In this document: positions 15,001-22,493 of the stretch, in pieces
How the letters are laid out: every line of letters begins with the position of its first letter
Numbering within the stretch: position 1 is the first letter of the stretch
IMG/VR virus record: IMGVR_UViG_3300042350_002303
Location: 1 to 25,689 of that record
DNA length: 25,689 nucleotides
Direction: 5' to 3' (one strand)
From: a virus
Position numbers and translations under genes: made by a program
The notes under the pieces: model-generated
Told to the model about the DNA's origin: nothing
Databases searched by the model: none
What the model saw: only the letters and a program-made list of their open reading frames with translations

Positions 15001-17061
15001 GCGGTAACGCTCGACGCCCTTCTCGTCGCGCACGATGTAGGTCATGCGACCGGCGGTGTCCTTTTGCGTCTCCATCGTGGGCATGGCGGCGTCTTCTTGG
15101 TTGGTCGCTGCGGCGCGAGACTGCTCGGCTATGCGATCCTTGGCTGCTTGCACGCGCTCCGGTGGCATCTGCTTGAGCGTCTCGACGTAGCGGTTGCGGC
15201 GCTCTTCCGGCGTGGTGCCGTCTTCGATGTATCGGCGCTCCTGCTCGTTGATGCCGGTCGGATCGTACATCATCTTCTGGCGGCGCTCGGCGCTGGCAAA
15301 GCGTTCGCCGTCGGCAAACGTCTCGACCATGTGACCGCCGATGACCGGCATGAGGGTCGCGGCCAAGACCTCCAAACGACTGTCTTTCCACTGGGTCAGC
15401 GTCTCTTCCCAGTTGACGTCGGGGAACTCGTCGCTCAAAGCGGCGGCGACGTCTTTGACCAGAGGTGTGGTCAGATCCTGTGTTCCCTCGGTGATGCTCT
15501 CGCCCACCACCTTGCCGAAAAAGCTGACCGCGCCTTGCGTGGTGCGGGCAAACCGCGCCGGATTGACCAGCTTCTGGATCGTCTCCCGATACCACTTGTA
15601 GCGACCGAAAACGAGCTTGGCACCGAAGACCTCCGCGGCGGTCTGGAGCGGGGCGCTAACCGCGGCCAAGGTGCGTGATTGCGAGGGCGTGAAGCCCTCC
15701 AGACGGAGTTGGTTGTATTCGTCGGCGTAGATGGCCGCGCCGGTCAAAACGGGGCCAACAACGGGGATTGCGGCGACTCCGGTGAAGGCCAGCGATTGTG
15801 GCCCCAAGAGGGCAATATCCTGCGCGAACTTGAGCGGGCCGGTGGCGTTGCTCTTGATCGGGTCAAAGCGGTTGTCGGCCAAGTCGCGCAGTTCGCGGAC
15901 GACGTTGAAGCGTTGCAGTTCGCGCTCGGCCTGCTGGAGCAGGGTTGCGCGGTCGTCGGTGCTGACCTCCTCAAAGTCCTGCGGGCTGAAAGCGGTGCCG
16001 GTGGCGCGGGTCAGTTGGCCGGTGTTTTTGTTGCGGAAAAGCGGGCCTTCGCCTTGCAGGAGAGCAACCTTGGCCTCGGCGTCGGTTTCCTGCGCGACCA
16101 GAGCGGTGGTGCGGACCATGTTGAGCGAGCGCGGCCACGCCTCCGCGGCCATTTCCCAGAAGCCCTTGTCGTCCATTCCTTGGCGCTTTGCGGCCATGAA
16201 GATGGCGGCGTAGCCACGGTCGCGCACTTCCTTGGGCAGTTCGCCCAGCCCGTCAATGATAGCGTTGAGGTCTTCGACCGTCTTGACGTCATCCTCCGGC
16301 GCTCCCTCGACCTTGCGTCCGGTGACGTTGATGATATTGGCGTAGAGCCGCTGCAAGACGTCGCCGTGGTCGCGCAGCATCTGCTCGTTTTCGACGTAGT
16401 ATTGTTCCGCGGCCTTGAGCGTGTTGGCCTCCCAGTTGTCCGGCAAAGCGTCGAGGATCTCGGCGTTCTCCTCTTTCCACTTGGTCATCAAGGTCGGGAT
16501 GTCTACCGGCGTGCCTTTGTTGACTTGGTCGAAAAGAGAAAGGGCAACGTCTCCGGCGATGAGATCGTAGGCTTGCTCGGCCTGCTTGCGGGACTGGATC
16601 GACCCCCCGATCATCTTGTAGGCTTCGCTCTCGCTGGTCGGCTTTTTGCCGAAGGCTTGGCTGAACCATTGGTCGCGGTAGCTTTCGTAATAGTCAGCCT
16701 GCTCGCTGGCCGTCTGGCCAAATTGGTCGGCAATGAACTTGCGGTTGGCCGCTCCGAATTTGACGTCCTGCTCGACTTGGTCGCCGCCCCGCTCGTCCCA
16801 CCATGCGTCGAGGTCGGTGTAGATGAGGTCGTGTTCTTTTTCGGTCGTTATCTGACCCTCGCCAATCTTGCGGCTGGCCCAGTTCTCCAGTTGGGTGGCA
16901 AGGATGTCGCGCTCCATGCCTTCGGTCGTGTCGATCCGGTTGTAGAAGTCGGTCGCCGTGGCGTCGTCGATAGCCATGTCAAAGCCCTGCATAGCCGCGC
17001 TTCGACCGCGGGGTGGAACTCCGCGGCTGCGCTGTTGTGCTTCGTCGAGGATGGTGGCCAT
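9100..17061 (-). CDS. Giant polyvalent internal virion protein, 2653 aa (gp16-like position)
   Basis: The gene takes the place of T7 gene 16, whose product is ejected into the cell with the DNA. Features in order: helical N-terminus with a hydrophobic stretch near 410-445; a degenerate metallopeptidase-like segment near 812 (ALEEINHV, no full HExxH); an associated helical domain near 1000-1085; an ADP-ribosyltransferase-like domain near 1185-1390 (VWHGGADGFDVFDW, GKGFYFSNDRDLAAGYAERHGG); a GNAT domain near 1530-1640 with the acetyl-CoA loop (EFRNKGFGEALYREI); long helical regions; and a conserved-looking C-terminal region from about 2305 with a membrane-like helix near 2500. Such multi-enzyme chains are known as polyvalent proteins, thought to act on the host on arrival. 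Tetrapeptides YSI(A/S) occur near 1090, 1156, 1401 and 1673, between domains. Start ATG overlaps the previous stop (TAATG). Confidence 0.88.
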   Translation of the reverse strand: MATILDEAQQRSRGVPPRGRSAAMQGFDMAIDDATATDFYNRIDTTEGMERDILATQLENWASRKIGEGQITTEKEHDLIYTDLDAWWDERGGDQVEQDVKFGAANRKFIADQFGQTASEQADYYESYRDQWFSQAFGKKPTSESEAYKMIGGSIQSRKQAEQAYDLIAGDVALSLFDQVNKGTPVDIPTLMTKWKEENAEILDALPDNWEANTLKAAEQYYVENEQMLRDHGDVLQRLYANIINVTGRKVEGAPEDDVKTVEDLNAIIDGLGELPKEVRDRGYAAIFMAAKRQGMDDKGFWEMAAEAWPRSLNMVRTTALVAQETDAEAKVALLQGEGPLFRNKNTGQLTRATGTAFSPQDFEEVSTDDRATLLQQAERELQRFNVVRELRDLADNRFDPIKSNATGPLKFAQDIALLGPQSLAFTGVAAIPVVGPVLTGAAIYADEYNQLRLEGFTPSQSRTLAAVSAPLQTAAEVFGAKLVFGRYKWYRETIQKLVNPARFARTTQGAVSFFGKVVGESITEGTQDLTTPLVKDVAAALSDEFPDVNWEETLTQWKDSRLEVLAATLMPVIGGHMVETFADGERFASAERRQKMMYDPTGINEQERRYIEDGTTPEERRNRYVETLKQMPPERVQAAKDRIAEQSRAAATNQEDAAMPTMETQKDTAGRMTYIVRDEKGVERYRTTSQEAAEDAYRMAVMKSTAAQFSADRIATKELIDWWTQQDPNNVVRLEGSRTAQQELERLQGLGDTAGIETLHRRIAQDPRTAGQDYSTLTILGTASIETVAEGVFRGVIALNESSRPKDALEEINHVFVRRAVAQGSVNEQQLRDWLTATEAITGETYAKDNFDDIIESLAIVAEAYVSQRIDQNAESQLPASFVDYLKRLVQVLKEVMARGLALRKGFADGTLGQDYEQFLAESVGLADQTIVDRSREKTAQEVAPDGRGADGLTDDERFALEQELQAEMERDAAEAAGEGGIDILDAVREAGGLPAKTSSKVYQYSGELQRIREASKGGNAIGVKGVFNLFRKNAPDLDALIKDLQTMGFNQITTPSDLFDMVERRILTGRPIYGYEAAATARAVENYSISLVGQYVKAKRAIEDSPLADEDASVKRGAIGYVDDYDSVENLLYVDFGNGAIAVDPAEVSVAARQNYSIAITPQQDADYLAAVERGDMETAQRMVDEAARRAGFDIGPVWHGGADGFDVFDWRFIGAQGNTEGKGFYFSNDRDLAAGYAERHGGRLLRVYLRSGKPIDGKKQTISEATWRRILRIVHQRSEQSDDYNSPLWNYADISVDGLTSAIEETARILTESSESDVDTIAGFVNGGADPEITYDAIYEITGKTGIVESEAWGRAGHEVYVATSANHVKLADPVTYDSQGNVIPLSQRFDATTPNINYSIASSDNPLVQQAEAEAEKNVEELSGKQRERQARVAIRANYVGEDGLFDLKRAQDYYREQQAIVREQQATAPVGEWYADKEVAYAAYKSVRQIQRDLDEYRNYTNETGKTDLYLTEQPDPVITQDVLDERKGRLPKHKAEVQPRMEALTGKLSEDTFLVSIENGKGKQAGRATVRISPDYENTLYVNETEVYVEFRNKGFGEALYREIAKFAQSRGLTEIRSDQVSPAAARVRFKLFSEKEAPDYFPYDYRDKTRDATTGPPMISMVDLAASYSISTQSEIDRVGAALNRLDRDPLERVKIYEKAQEKFLRVMADNREMLAGMQDGDLAQMRRTQILQALGELDGIISVLPPEVRSKIGGYTQLAKVDPMDVFKGDQKVSEVRGMSGAIISAWMREGLNIGEAQKKTELPAGYRAERNLDPTRADRAIADVFIQRINRINEALEKFLRDEYNTAAVELFKRAKPQRSGAGEKPKGKLGADVHDLFDKLKEATEWSAEEAQAWADGQWARIESGELNPYEETHAMMAAQMVPLFADWANADSSQRAAAVTMGKDVLNRAYKGEQQRIIAQRTKRGYDRTDLSKDAGVSAEDDKARQDALKRENSLPSKWESAMLNLLNFDQVLRYVFGNDSKIARQISDRQRKADNAKSDDIAALSDEWAAFLSELGGGEMQGQQLLFELSRMDEEIDGVSYSQNQLIAISMMWMQPKGRQHMEGFLDSDGQPAGKWHYNQDFVNKAEKLLRGEAKAIRQYLLDKYDAEYEAINKVYRKVYGLNLPKNQFYSPLVVESIRAPAQAGIDPVTGGVFAAGANSPSALRSRGGAIAQPVFRDAVQTYFGHMLQMAHWKAYAEFNGEVSALLGHRDTRNVVKGKAGEQAATVMNNWLQYFQQGGNKDAANHLAINQMINRMTGNFATMALFGRISTLALQVTQLGAASAKMPVGAYLSRFGKLMSGRLGWKTALDSAYIQRRIKDMPPAVALAMQGLRSEKPNAIREAARRIGSLISGFDGFFTAGTYAIVYDYQMTQARRNGMGGQEAADYAREATERIVDEIAQPTRAGARSIFEINSTNPVARAVWAFSSEARKNLGLGLYAGAKGSGKDLGKAVFYVLVLNGLVGTIIRNAFRDLRDDDDEETFDEKNWGWNRMAAMLISDPLYGFPVVGEAVESAIFNAFGVYTPTGPLFDVAPAVPAVKRLAYDYPMGEQEAEFRDIVRDVNRILSTAGLFNNTIAGAAAISNLVKDTVEVGDNVLNRDE

Positions 17062-18911
17062 TACGCCGGTTCAAATTTGCCGTGGAGGATTTCGTAGACC
17101 GCACCGTCCGGCGTGCGGAAGCGGGCCTTGTCGCCGTGCTTGGTGGAGCTTGACCCCAGCCAGACGGCACCATTGGTCAGCGTGAGAACGCCCCTGCCGC
17201 CAAAAGCAAAATCCCAACCGCGGTGCGCTCCGTAGCTGCGGGACGCGCCAAAACGCCCGCCATCCACCGTCTTGCCGCTGGAAAGCGGCTCGCCGTTGAC
17301 CAGCACATAAGAGTCGAGCGTGTTGCGATCCCAGAAACCGCGGTCGGAGCGTTTAATGTCAAAATGAGCGCCGGTCGAGGTGGGGCCAATGTTGCCTTCG
17401 ATGTAGCGCCCGTCGGCGCTGGCCTGCGGCTGGCTGCGGATGTCCCGCGCCTTGCGCTGCACTTCCCGCGGGTCGGGCGTTGTCATCTTTGGCGGGCGCA
17501 AAGTTTCGCGACCCATTGCTTTGTCGATCTCGTAATTCTTTTGCCGGATGCGATTAATTTCCTTGTAGGAATCTTCGTCGGTCGCGTCGGGGTTGCGCTT
17601 GGCCCAGCGGTTGAACTCACTTATCTCGCGGCTGTATTGCTGCATGGCCGCATCGCGCTTGGCTTTCTCGGCTTCGTTGGTCGGCAGCTTGGTGTCCTTG
17701 TCCTCCTTCCATTTTCCGTAAGCACCGCCTGCAAAATCTTTTTGGGCTTGCGATTGGATAAGGGCGATGGCGGTGGCCTCGACCGGCTTGTTGTTGCGGA
17801 TCTTTTCGTTGAGTTGGTCGAGGTAGTCGCGCTGGTAGCCCTCTGGCAACTCCTTAATTTCCTTTCGCACGGCGATGGCTTGATCACCGTATACGTCCTC
17901 CTGCGGGTCGTAGGACTGGATCATGTTGTGGATGGCCGGTGCCATTTTGAGGCGGCGGGCCTGTTGCTCCGGCGTTGCCTCAAGCACACCGTAAAGAGTG
18001 CTTAAATCCTCCGCTCCCAAAATACCTTTGAGTTCATCGATCTGTTCGCGGCTGCTAATTGTCCCGTCGTGAATTTGGGTAACGGCATCGCGAACGTAGG
18101 ACGCTTCTTGCGTCTTGAGCGATCCGTAAGCCATGTTGAGCGCCTTGGCCCGCTCGCTCGGCGTCTTGAGGTTGCCAAACAATTTGCTGTCGGTGCCGTT
18201 GAAAACAGACTGCTCCAAGTCGCGCACGCTTTCGCGGGGGTTGGTCTGGATAAGCGCGGAGGTCGTTTCCCATTTTTGTTCGCGCTCGATCTTGATCATA
18301 CCCGCCTCGGCGTCCTCTGGCGTCCAAAAGCCCGCGGTAGCCCCGCGCTTGTATCCGGCCATCGCGTCCTCGTAGCGGCCTTCACCCATAGCGCGGTCAA
18401 TGTAGTTGGTGATCTCTTGCTTGCCGCGCTGGACGATAGCCTTGTTGGCGCTGGTAAACACTTGCGCCTTGATCCCGTTCTCGGTGTTGGCCAGCCAAGT
18501 GTCGCGCCGGTTGAGTCCGTCGCGGGTGGTCATCTTGAGGGACGACACTTGGTCGCGCAGCTTGGGCGCGTAGTTGTTTTCCCAAATCGCGTTCCACTCG
18601 CTCTCCGGCTTGGTGGCAACCTCGACGTCGAACTTGGAAACCATGTCCGTTTTGATCCGGTCGGCGGCGGCAAGGTTGGCCTCGTCGCTGGCGCGGGCCA
18701 TTGACAGCGAAAAGTCGCCCAGCACATTGGCCGCTTGCTGACCGGCGTTGCCAAGGTTCTCGTAGGCGCGACCCACGGCCATGTAGCTGGCGTCGTCGAT
18801 CATGCCCATCAGTTCGACGTCGGGCGTGCGGATGGCACCTACCGGCAGCGGCACGGCGGTCGATCCGGTCGCGGGAGCGTTGGGGATTTGGACGAGCGGG
18901 ATGTTGGCCAT
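17061..18911 (-). CDS. Internal virion protein with C-terminal M23-like peptidoglycan hydrolase domain, 616 aa (gp15-like position)
   Basis: Residues 1-470 are helical and charged, without membrane segments, as expected for an ejected internal core protein. The last 110 residues form a separate beta-rich domain: GAHFDIKR (near 515), YGAHRGWDFAFGG (near 561-572) and YEILHGKF (near 604-610). The HxxxD of HRGWD and the final LHG resemble the zinc ligands of M23 endopeptidases, so this domain probably opens peptidoglycan during DNA entry. In T7 the wall-degrading activity is on gp16; here it appears to be on the neighbouring protein. The first ligand cluster fits well; the last is HG rather than the usual HxH, so activity is uncertain. 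The stop overlaps the giant gene's start. Confidence 0.8.
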   Translation of the reverse strand: MANIPLVQIPNAPATGSTAVPLPVGAIRTPDVELMGMIDDASYMAVGRAYENLGNAGQQAANVLGDFSLSMARASDEANLAAADRIKTDMVSKFDVEVATKPESEWNAIWENNYAPKLRDQVSSLKMTTRDGLNRRDTWLANTENGIKAQVFTSANKAIVQRGKQEITNYIDRAMGEGRYEDAMAGYKRGATAGFWTPEDAEAGMIKIEREQKWETTSALIQTNPRESVRDLEQSVFNGTDSKLFGNLKTPSERAKALNMAYGSLKTQEASYVRDAVTQIHDGTISSREQIDELKGILGAEDLSTLYGVLEATPEQQARRLKMAPAIHNMIQSYDPQEDVYGDQAIAVRKEIKELPEGYQRDYLDQLNEKIRNNKPVEATAIALIQSQAQKDFAGGAYGKWKEDKDTKLPTNEAEKAKRDAAMQQYSREISEFNRWAKRNPDATDEDSYKEINRIRQKNYEIDKAMGRETLRPPKMTTPDPREVQRKARDIRSQPQASADGRYIEGNIGPTSTGAHFDIKRSDRGFWDRNTLDSYVLVNGEPLSSGKTVDGGRFGASRSYGAHRGWDFAFGGRGVLTLTNGAVWLGSSSTKHGDKARFRTPDGAVYEILHGKFEPA

Positions 18912-18913
18912 GA

Positions 18914-19579
18914 TCAGCGTCCCTTCCAGTTGTATTGCGACCCGATGCTGCCCGCCTGCGTGACGCCGGAAATGAGCGATCCATACGAATTGACACGCAG
19001 GGCGTTGGCCGTGTTCTGGCCTTCCAAAAGGATTGGGCGGGCGCGGAAGGCGGCAGTGGCCGCGTTGTAGTCGGCGGCGGCTTTATCGACCAAAGAGTAT
19101 CCGGCCTGCCACTTTTCGACCTCGGCTTTGCGGTAGAAGGCGCTGCGCTCAAGGTTGGCCTTATACATCTCGTCGGACACGGCCAGTTCCATGAGGCCCG
19201 CGCTTTCGGCCATAACGGCCAAGGGCGAGCCTTCGCTGGTCACGCCCGCCTTGCCGAAGCGGGCGCGTTGTGCGCCCAAGAGTTTCTCGTTTTCGGCCCG
19301 CATGCGGCGGGCGCGTTCGCGGGCCTCTTGCTCCACGCGCAGACCCTCGTTCTCCATCATCTTGGCGTTCTGCATGCCCGCGGCGTATTGCTGCTCGGCA
19401 GCAATCTTCTGCATCTGCGACTGCATCTGCATTTGTTGCAGTTGCACTTGGTAGTTGTAGTTGGCCAGACGCTGCGCGGACGCGGCCTGCTGCTGCTGTC
19501 CGTAGTAAGACATCCCTGCGCTGGCAAGGCTTCCAGCGATGGCCACACCGGCCAAGACAGTTGCGGTTGCGCCAGCCAT
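18914..19579 (-). CDS. Internal virion protein, gp14-like, 221 aa
   Basis: A hydrophobic, glycine/alanine-rich N-terminus (ATVLAGVAIAGSLASAGMSYY, residues 5-25) is followed by a Q/M-rich coiled coil (QVQLQQMQMQSQMQKIAAEQQ) and a basic helix (RVEQEARERARRMRAENEKL). Then comes the segment RARFGKAGVTSEGSPLAVMAESA, characteristic of T7 gp14-type internal proteins. Gp14 relatives insert into the outer membrane and build part of the ejection channel. Gene order (gp13-like, gp14-like, gp15-like, gp16-like) supports the call. The gene starts one base after the previous stop. Confidence 0.85.
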   Translation of the reverse strand: MAGATATVLAGVAIAGSLASAGMSYYGQQQQAASAQRLANYNYQVQLQQMQMQSQMQKIAAEQQYAAGMQNAKMMENEGLRVEQEARERARRMRAENEKLLGAQRARFGKAGVTSEGSPLAVMAESAGLMELAVSDEMYKANLERSAFYRKAEVEKWQAGYSLVDKAAADYNAATAAFRARPILLEGQNTANALRVNSYGSLISGVTQAGSIGSQYNWKGR

Positions 19580-19580
19580 A

Positions 19581-20006
19581 TCAGTTCAAAATTTTGACGA
19601 GGTGGGTGACGTCCTCGTCGGTCTTGGTGAACCCGTTCTTCTGGTGGAACTTGACCAGAGAATCCTGCCTGCATGTCGTCATCATGGCGTGGTAGCCGGT
19701 GGCCTTGGCCTCGCCGGTTAGAAACGAATCCAAGTGGCGCAGGGCTTTGACGGCGCGTCCCGCGTTGGCTTCGGGGTTGCTGACCATGTATTCCAGCCAG
19801 CAGACCGGCGACGAATTGTCCATGTAGAGCCATGCCGCCGCGGTGTCCTCGGTCTTCTCGCCCTCGGCCCAGTAGGCAATGACACCCAGCTTGGGCAAAA
19901 AGGTTTGCGGCACCGGATTCCACCCGTGGCCCGTCCACCACGCGCAGACCATGTCATAGTCCTTGGACGGATCGAACATGCGGAGTTGGACGGCGGCGTT
20001 GCTCAT
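19581..20006 (-). CDS. GNAT-fold protein, gp13-like, 141 aa
   Basis: The chain MSNAAVQLRMFDPSKDYDMVCAWW... shows a GNAT-like order, ending with a helix and FHQKNGFTKTDEDVTHLVKIL, the usual C-terminal motif of acetyltransferases. The acetyl-CoA loop (RxxGxG/A) is poorly preserved; NAGRAVKALRHLDSFL lies at that place. In T7-like phages gene 13, at exactly this position, encodes a small internal virion or assembly protein with this fold, so a structural rather than enzymatic role is likely. ATG 20006 is chosen over an in-frame TTG at 20018. It is preceded directly by the recurrent TTTGACTAAACC word and has no Shine-Dalgarno sequence. Confidence 0.75.
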   Translation of the reverse strand: MSNAAVQLRMFDPSKDYDMVCAWWTGHGWNPVPQTFLPKLGVIAYWAEGEKTEDTAAAWLYMDNSSPVCWLEYMVSNPEANAGRAVKALRHLDSFLTGEAKATGYHAMMTTCRQDSLVKFHQKNGFTKTDEDVTHLVKILN

Positions 20007-20007
20007 G

Positions 20008-20019
20008 GGTTTAGTCAAA
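20008..20019 (+). promoter_or_regulatory. Copy 4 of GGTTTAGTCAAA, before the gp13-like gene
   Basis: The exact word on the plus strand is one base before the minus-strand ATG at 20006, in the 24-base gap after tail tubular protein B. At that distance it would overlap the ribosome binding position. Confidence 0.5.
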
Positions 20020-20030
20020 TCACACTAATG

Positions 20031-22490
20031 TCAATCCCCGAAGGCGTCGAGCTTTGCGACAAGGGCGCGGACGGTCAGTGGGTAGGGCAGGGTTTGCCGG
20101 AGGTAGAGGTCAGCGTCCTCGGAGTAGTTGCCTGCCAAGACGACCTCGGTTTCGCCGGAGAAGGGCGGCGGGCTGGCGTCCATCGGGTCGTCGAAGTCGC
20201 GGGGATACATCCAGAGCCATTCGCTGCCGTCGGTGCTGGCCTGCCCGCCCAAGGACTTGAAAAGCGACACTTCCACGCGGTTGAGGCGCTTTTTGCGTCC
20301 GCGGGTCGGCCCGTCCTGCATGTCGTAGTCGAGCTTCATCGGCTGGAGCAGGCTGGTAAAGGGCAGTCCCACCAGCACCTTGCTGGCCGCTTTGTCCAAG
20401 GTGATCTCGCCGGAGACGACCGTCTTGCTCGGCTGGACGGCCCCGTCGGCCAAGATGCCCACCGTCTTGCCCTCCAAATAGGACAATCCGGTGATGACTT
20501 GGGCCGGTGTCCCGTCGTAGCGGGCCGCGCAGTCCAGATACCACCAGTTCTCCTTGTCCTCGGCATCAAACTGGGCGCGGAAATCGGGCTTGAAGCGTTC
20601 GATGTAGCGTTTGGTCTGGCCGTTGATGGTGCGCCGCACGGCAAACCAGACCTCGTCGTCGTCGCTGCCCAGCCCGTAGACGGTGGCCGCGCTTTCAAAG
20701 GCTCCGTCGGTGATGTGGCGGTGCCATGCGACGACCTCTTGGTCGCGCTCGTAAGACATGCCGATCAGTTGCCCGTCGCCGCGCACGGCCCACAGGACGG
20801 CGTCGGGCTGCTGTTGGAAGGCCAGTTCGACCAGTTCGCCTTGGGTGACATGCTCGGCCAAGACGGTCAGATCCGGCGCGACCCAGCCATCCTGTTCAAA
20901 TTTGTAGACCAGTTCGCGCACCTTGCGTCCGCGGCGCTGGACAAAGAGCAAGACGTCGTTGAGCAGGACGGCCCGCATATACTTTGATCCGTAGCTGGCC
21001 TGCCGACGGGCGCTGATGTTGGTTGAGGAAAAGGGTTCGCTGTCGGTGGCCCCGCCCACTGTCCACTCGTCGCCGGAAGTGCCGACGATCAACTGCTTCT
21101 GCGAGAAGAGCCAGTTGATGCGGTTGCCCTCGTTGCTGGCGATAGTGAAAGAAAGTCCGTCGTCTTCCTTGGTTCCCAACTGGAAATTTTCAAAGTCGTC
21201 CACCTTGCTGCACCAGACGGTGTTGGGCTGGTGGCTGGTGCCGCCAAAGCACAGGCGCTGTTCGTGGAAGGTGACGGTGCGTGGGTAACCGCGCAGGGCG
21301 CTAAACGCGGCCTCGCTCCACTGGGTGGTTGCGGTGATGACCGATCCCAGCCACTTGTTGACGGTGGCTCCGGCGCTGGTGCCGCTGGCCACGCTGTTGA
21401 GGGTGAAGGTGCCGCCAGAGTTGAAGTCGGTGGATTCCAAAAAGACGCGGGCGTTGGTGTTGCTGGCGTAGTTAAGGATTTGCAGCTTCAGTCCGACGCG
21501 CTCGGTTTCGGTGCCGGTCGCGGTGAAGTTGCGGGCCGTTCCCAAGGAGTTGAACTCCCGCACCACTTCGTAGGCGGTGAATCCGCTGCCGCCATCCTCG
21601 TCCATTTCCTTCTGCGGGATGCGGAGAATGCGGACAGTGCCGATCCATGTGCCTACCGTGGTGATCGTCCAGTCGCCTTGGATGTCAAGGGTTCCGGTCG
21701 AGGTCTTGTTGGCGTCAATGGTTTCGGTGAGTGAGCCGCTGGAGCGCGGCCACTGGATGGCCCACTGGCTTCCGACATGACCGGCGGCGAAAGTCGAGGC
21801 GCTGGCCGTCAGCGTGGCCGCACCGGAGGCGGCGCTGGAGGCAATGGTCACCGCGCTGGTGTTCATGTCCAAGACCGGAGGAAAGTCGAAGGCGACGGTC
21901 GTCAGCGTCCAGTCGTTGTCGGCCAAGCGGGACAACTTGCGCGGGGCGTGGCTCCCGTGGGCCAGATACATGATGTCGTTGAGTTGGGCGTATTGCAGTT
22001 CGCGCAGTTGCGCCTCGGTGTAGGGCGTGGGGATTTCCAGTGCGCCGTTGGCCGGTTGGGCATACCAAAGGCCCGCGGCCAAGTCGGTGGCAAAAGTGCC
22101 GCTGGTGTGGGCGGTCACGCAGTAGTAAGTGATGCCGCCGTTGGTCACGATGTCGCCCACGGCATAGGCCGTCGAGGTGACCCATGCGCTGCCCGCCGGA
22201 TGCAAGACCAAGCTGTTGTTGCCCCAGACGCGCAAATAAAGGTCGCCAAACTCCAAGACAAAGCGGGTCGTCGTGGAAAAGTTGAAGGGGATCAAGCGGC
22301 AGCGTTTGTTGGAAAACTTGGCTTCGCCCAGATACTCGGTGCCGCTGCGGCGGTAGGCCCCTCCGTAGGGTAAAACGACCATGTTCTCCAGACGTCGGCA
22401 CCCGCTGCGGTATTTGGCGACGTCGGTGCGGGCGTCCATGTAGGGCGACAGTTCGCCTCCGTTGAACGCGGTGACTAATAGGTTGGCCAT
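20031..22490 (-). CDS. Tail tubular protein B (T7 gp12-like nozzle), 819 aa
   Basis: The N-terminus (NGGELSPYMDARTDVAKYRSGCRRLENMVVLPYGGAYRRSGTEYLGE) is the hallmark of T7 gp12-family nozzle proteins, which close the tail tube and hold the fibres. Length is in the family range (about 800). Residues 103-143 (WVTSTAYAVGDIVTNGGITYYCVTAH..., ending LWYA) look like an inserted small carbohydrate-binding module of the W..Y..GD.V..NG..Y.C..H type. The remainder is beta-rich with family-like segments such as NTVWCSKVDDFENF and EQDGWVAPDLTVLAEH. It follows the gp11-like gene by three bases. Acts in the virion tail. Confidence 0.92.
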   Translation of the reverse strand: MANLLVTAFNGGELSPYMDARTDVAKYRSGCRRLENMVVLPYGGAYRRSGTEYLGEAKFSNKRCRLIPFNFSTTTRFVLEFGDLYLRVWGNNSLVLHPAGSAWVTSTAYAVGDIVTNGGITYYCVTAHTSGTFATDLAAGLWYAQPANGALEIPTPYTEAQLRELQYAQLNDIMYLAHGSHAPRKLSRLADNDWTLTTVAFDFPPVLDMNTSAVTIASSAASGAATLTASASTFAAGHVGSQWAIQWPRSSGSLTETIDANKTSTGTLDIQGDWTITTVGTWIGTVRILRIPQKEMDEDGGSGFTAYEVVREFNSLGTARNFTATGTETERVGLKLQILNYASNTNARVFLESTDFNSGGTFTLNSVASGTSAGATVNKWLGSVITATTQWSEAAFSALRGYPRTVTFHEQRLCFGGTSHQPNTVWCSKVDDFENFQLGTKEDDGLSFTIASNEGNRINWLFSQKQLIVGTSGDEWTVGGATDSEPFSSTNISARRQASYGSKYMRAVLLNDVLLFVQRRGRKVRELVYKFEQDGWVAPDLTVLAEHVTQGELVELAFQQQPDAVLWAVRGDGQLIGMSYERDQEVVAWHRHITDGAFESAATVYGLGSDDDEVWFAVRRTINGQTKRYIERFKPDFRAQFDAEDKENWWYLDCAARYDGTPAQVITGLSYLEGKTVGILADGAVQPSKTVVSGEITLDKAASKVLVGLPFTSLLQPMKLDYDMQDGPTRGRKKRLNRVEVSLFKSLGGQASTDGSEWLWMYPRDFDDPMDASPPPFSGETEVVLAGNYSEDADLYLRQTLPYPLTVRALVAKLDAFGD

Positions 22491-22493
22491 GAC

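Noticed and set aside
15679-17097. Long open frame on the plus strand (472 codons), with similar ones at 11071-12306, 14569-15678 and 19734-20987
   Set aside because: They lie antisense to clear structural genes, have valine/glycine/arginine-rich shadow composition, no ribosome sites and no domain motifs. GC-rich coding strands often leave such open frames.
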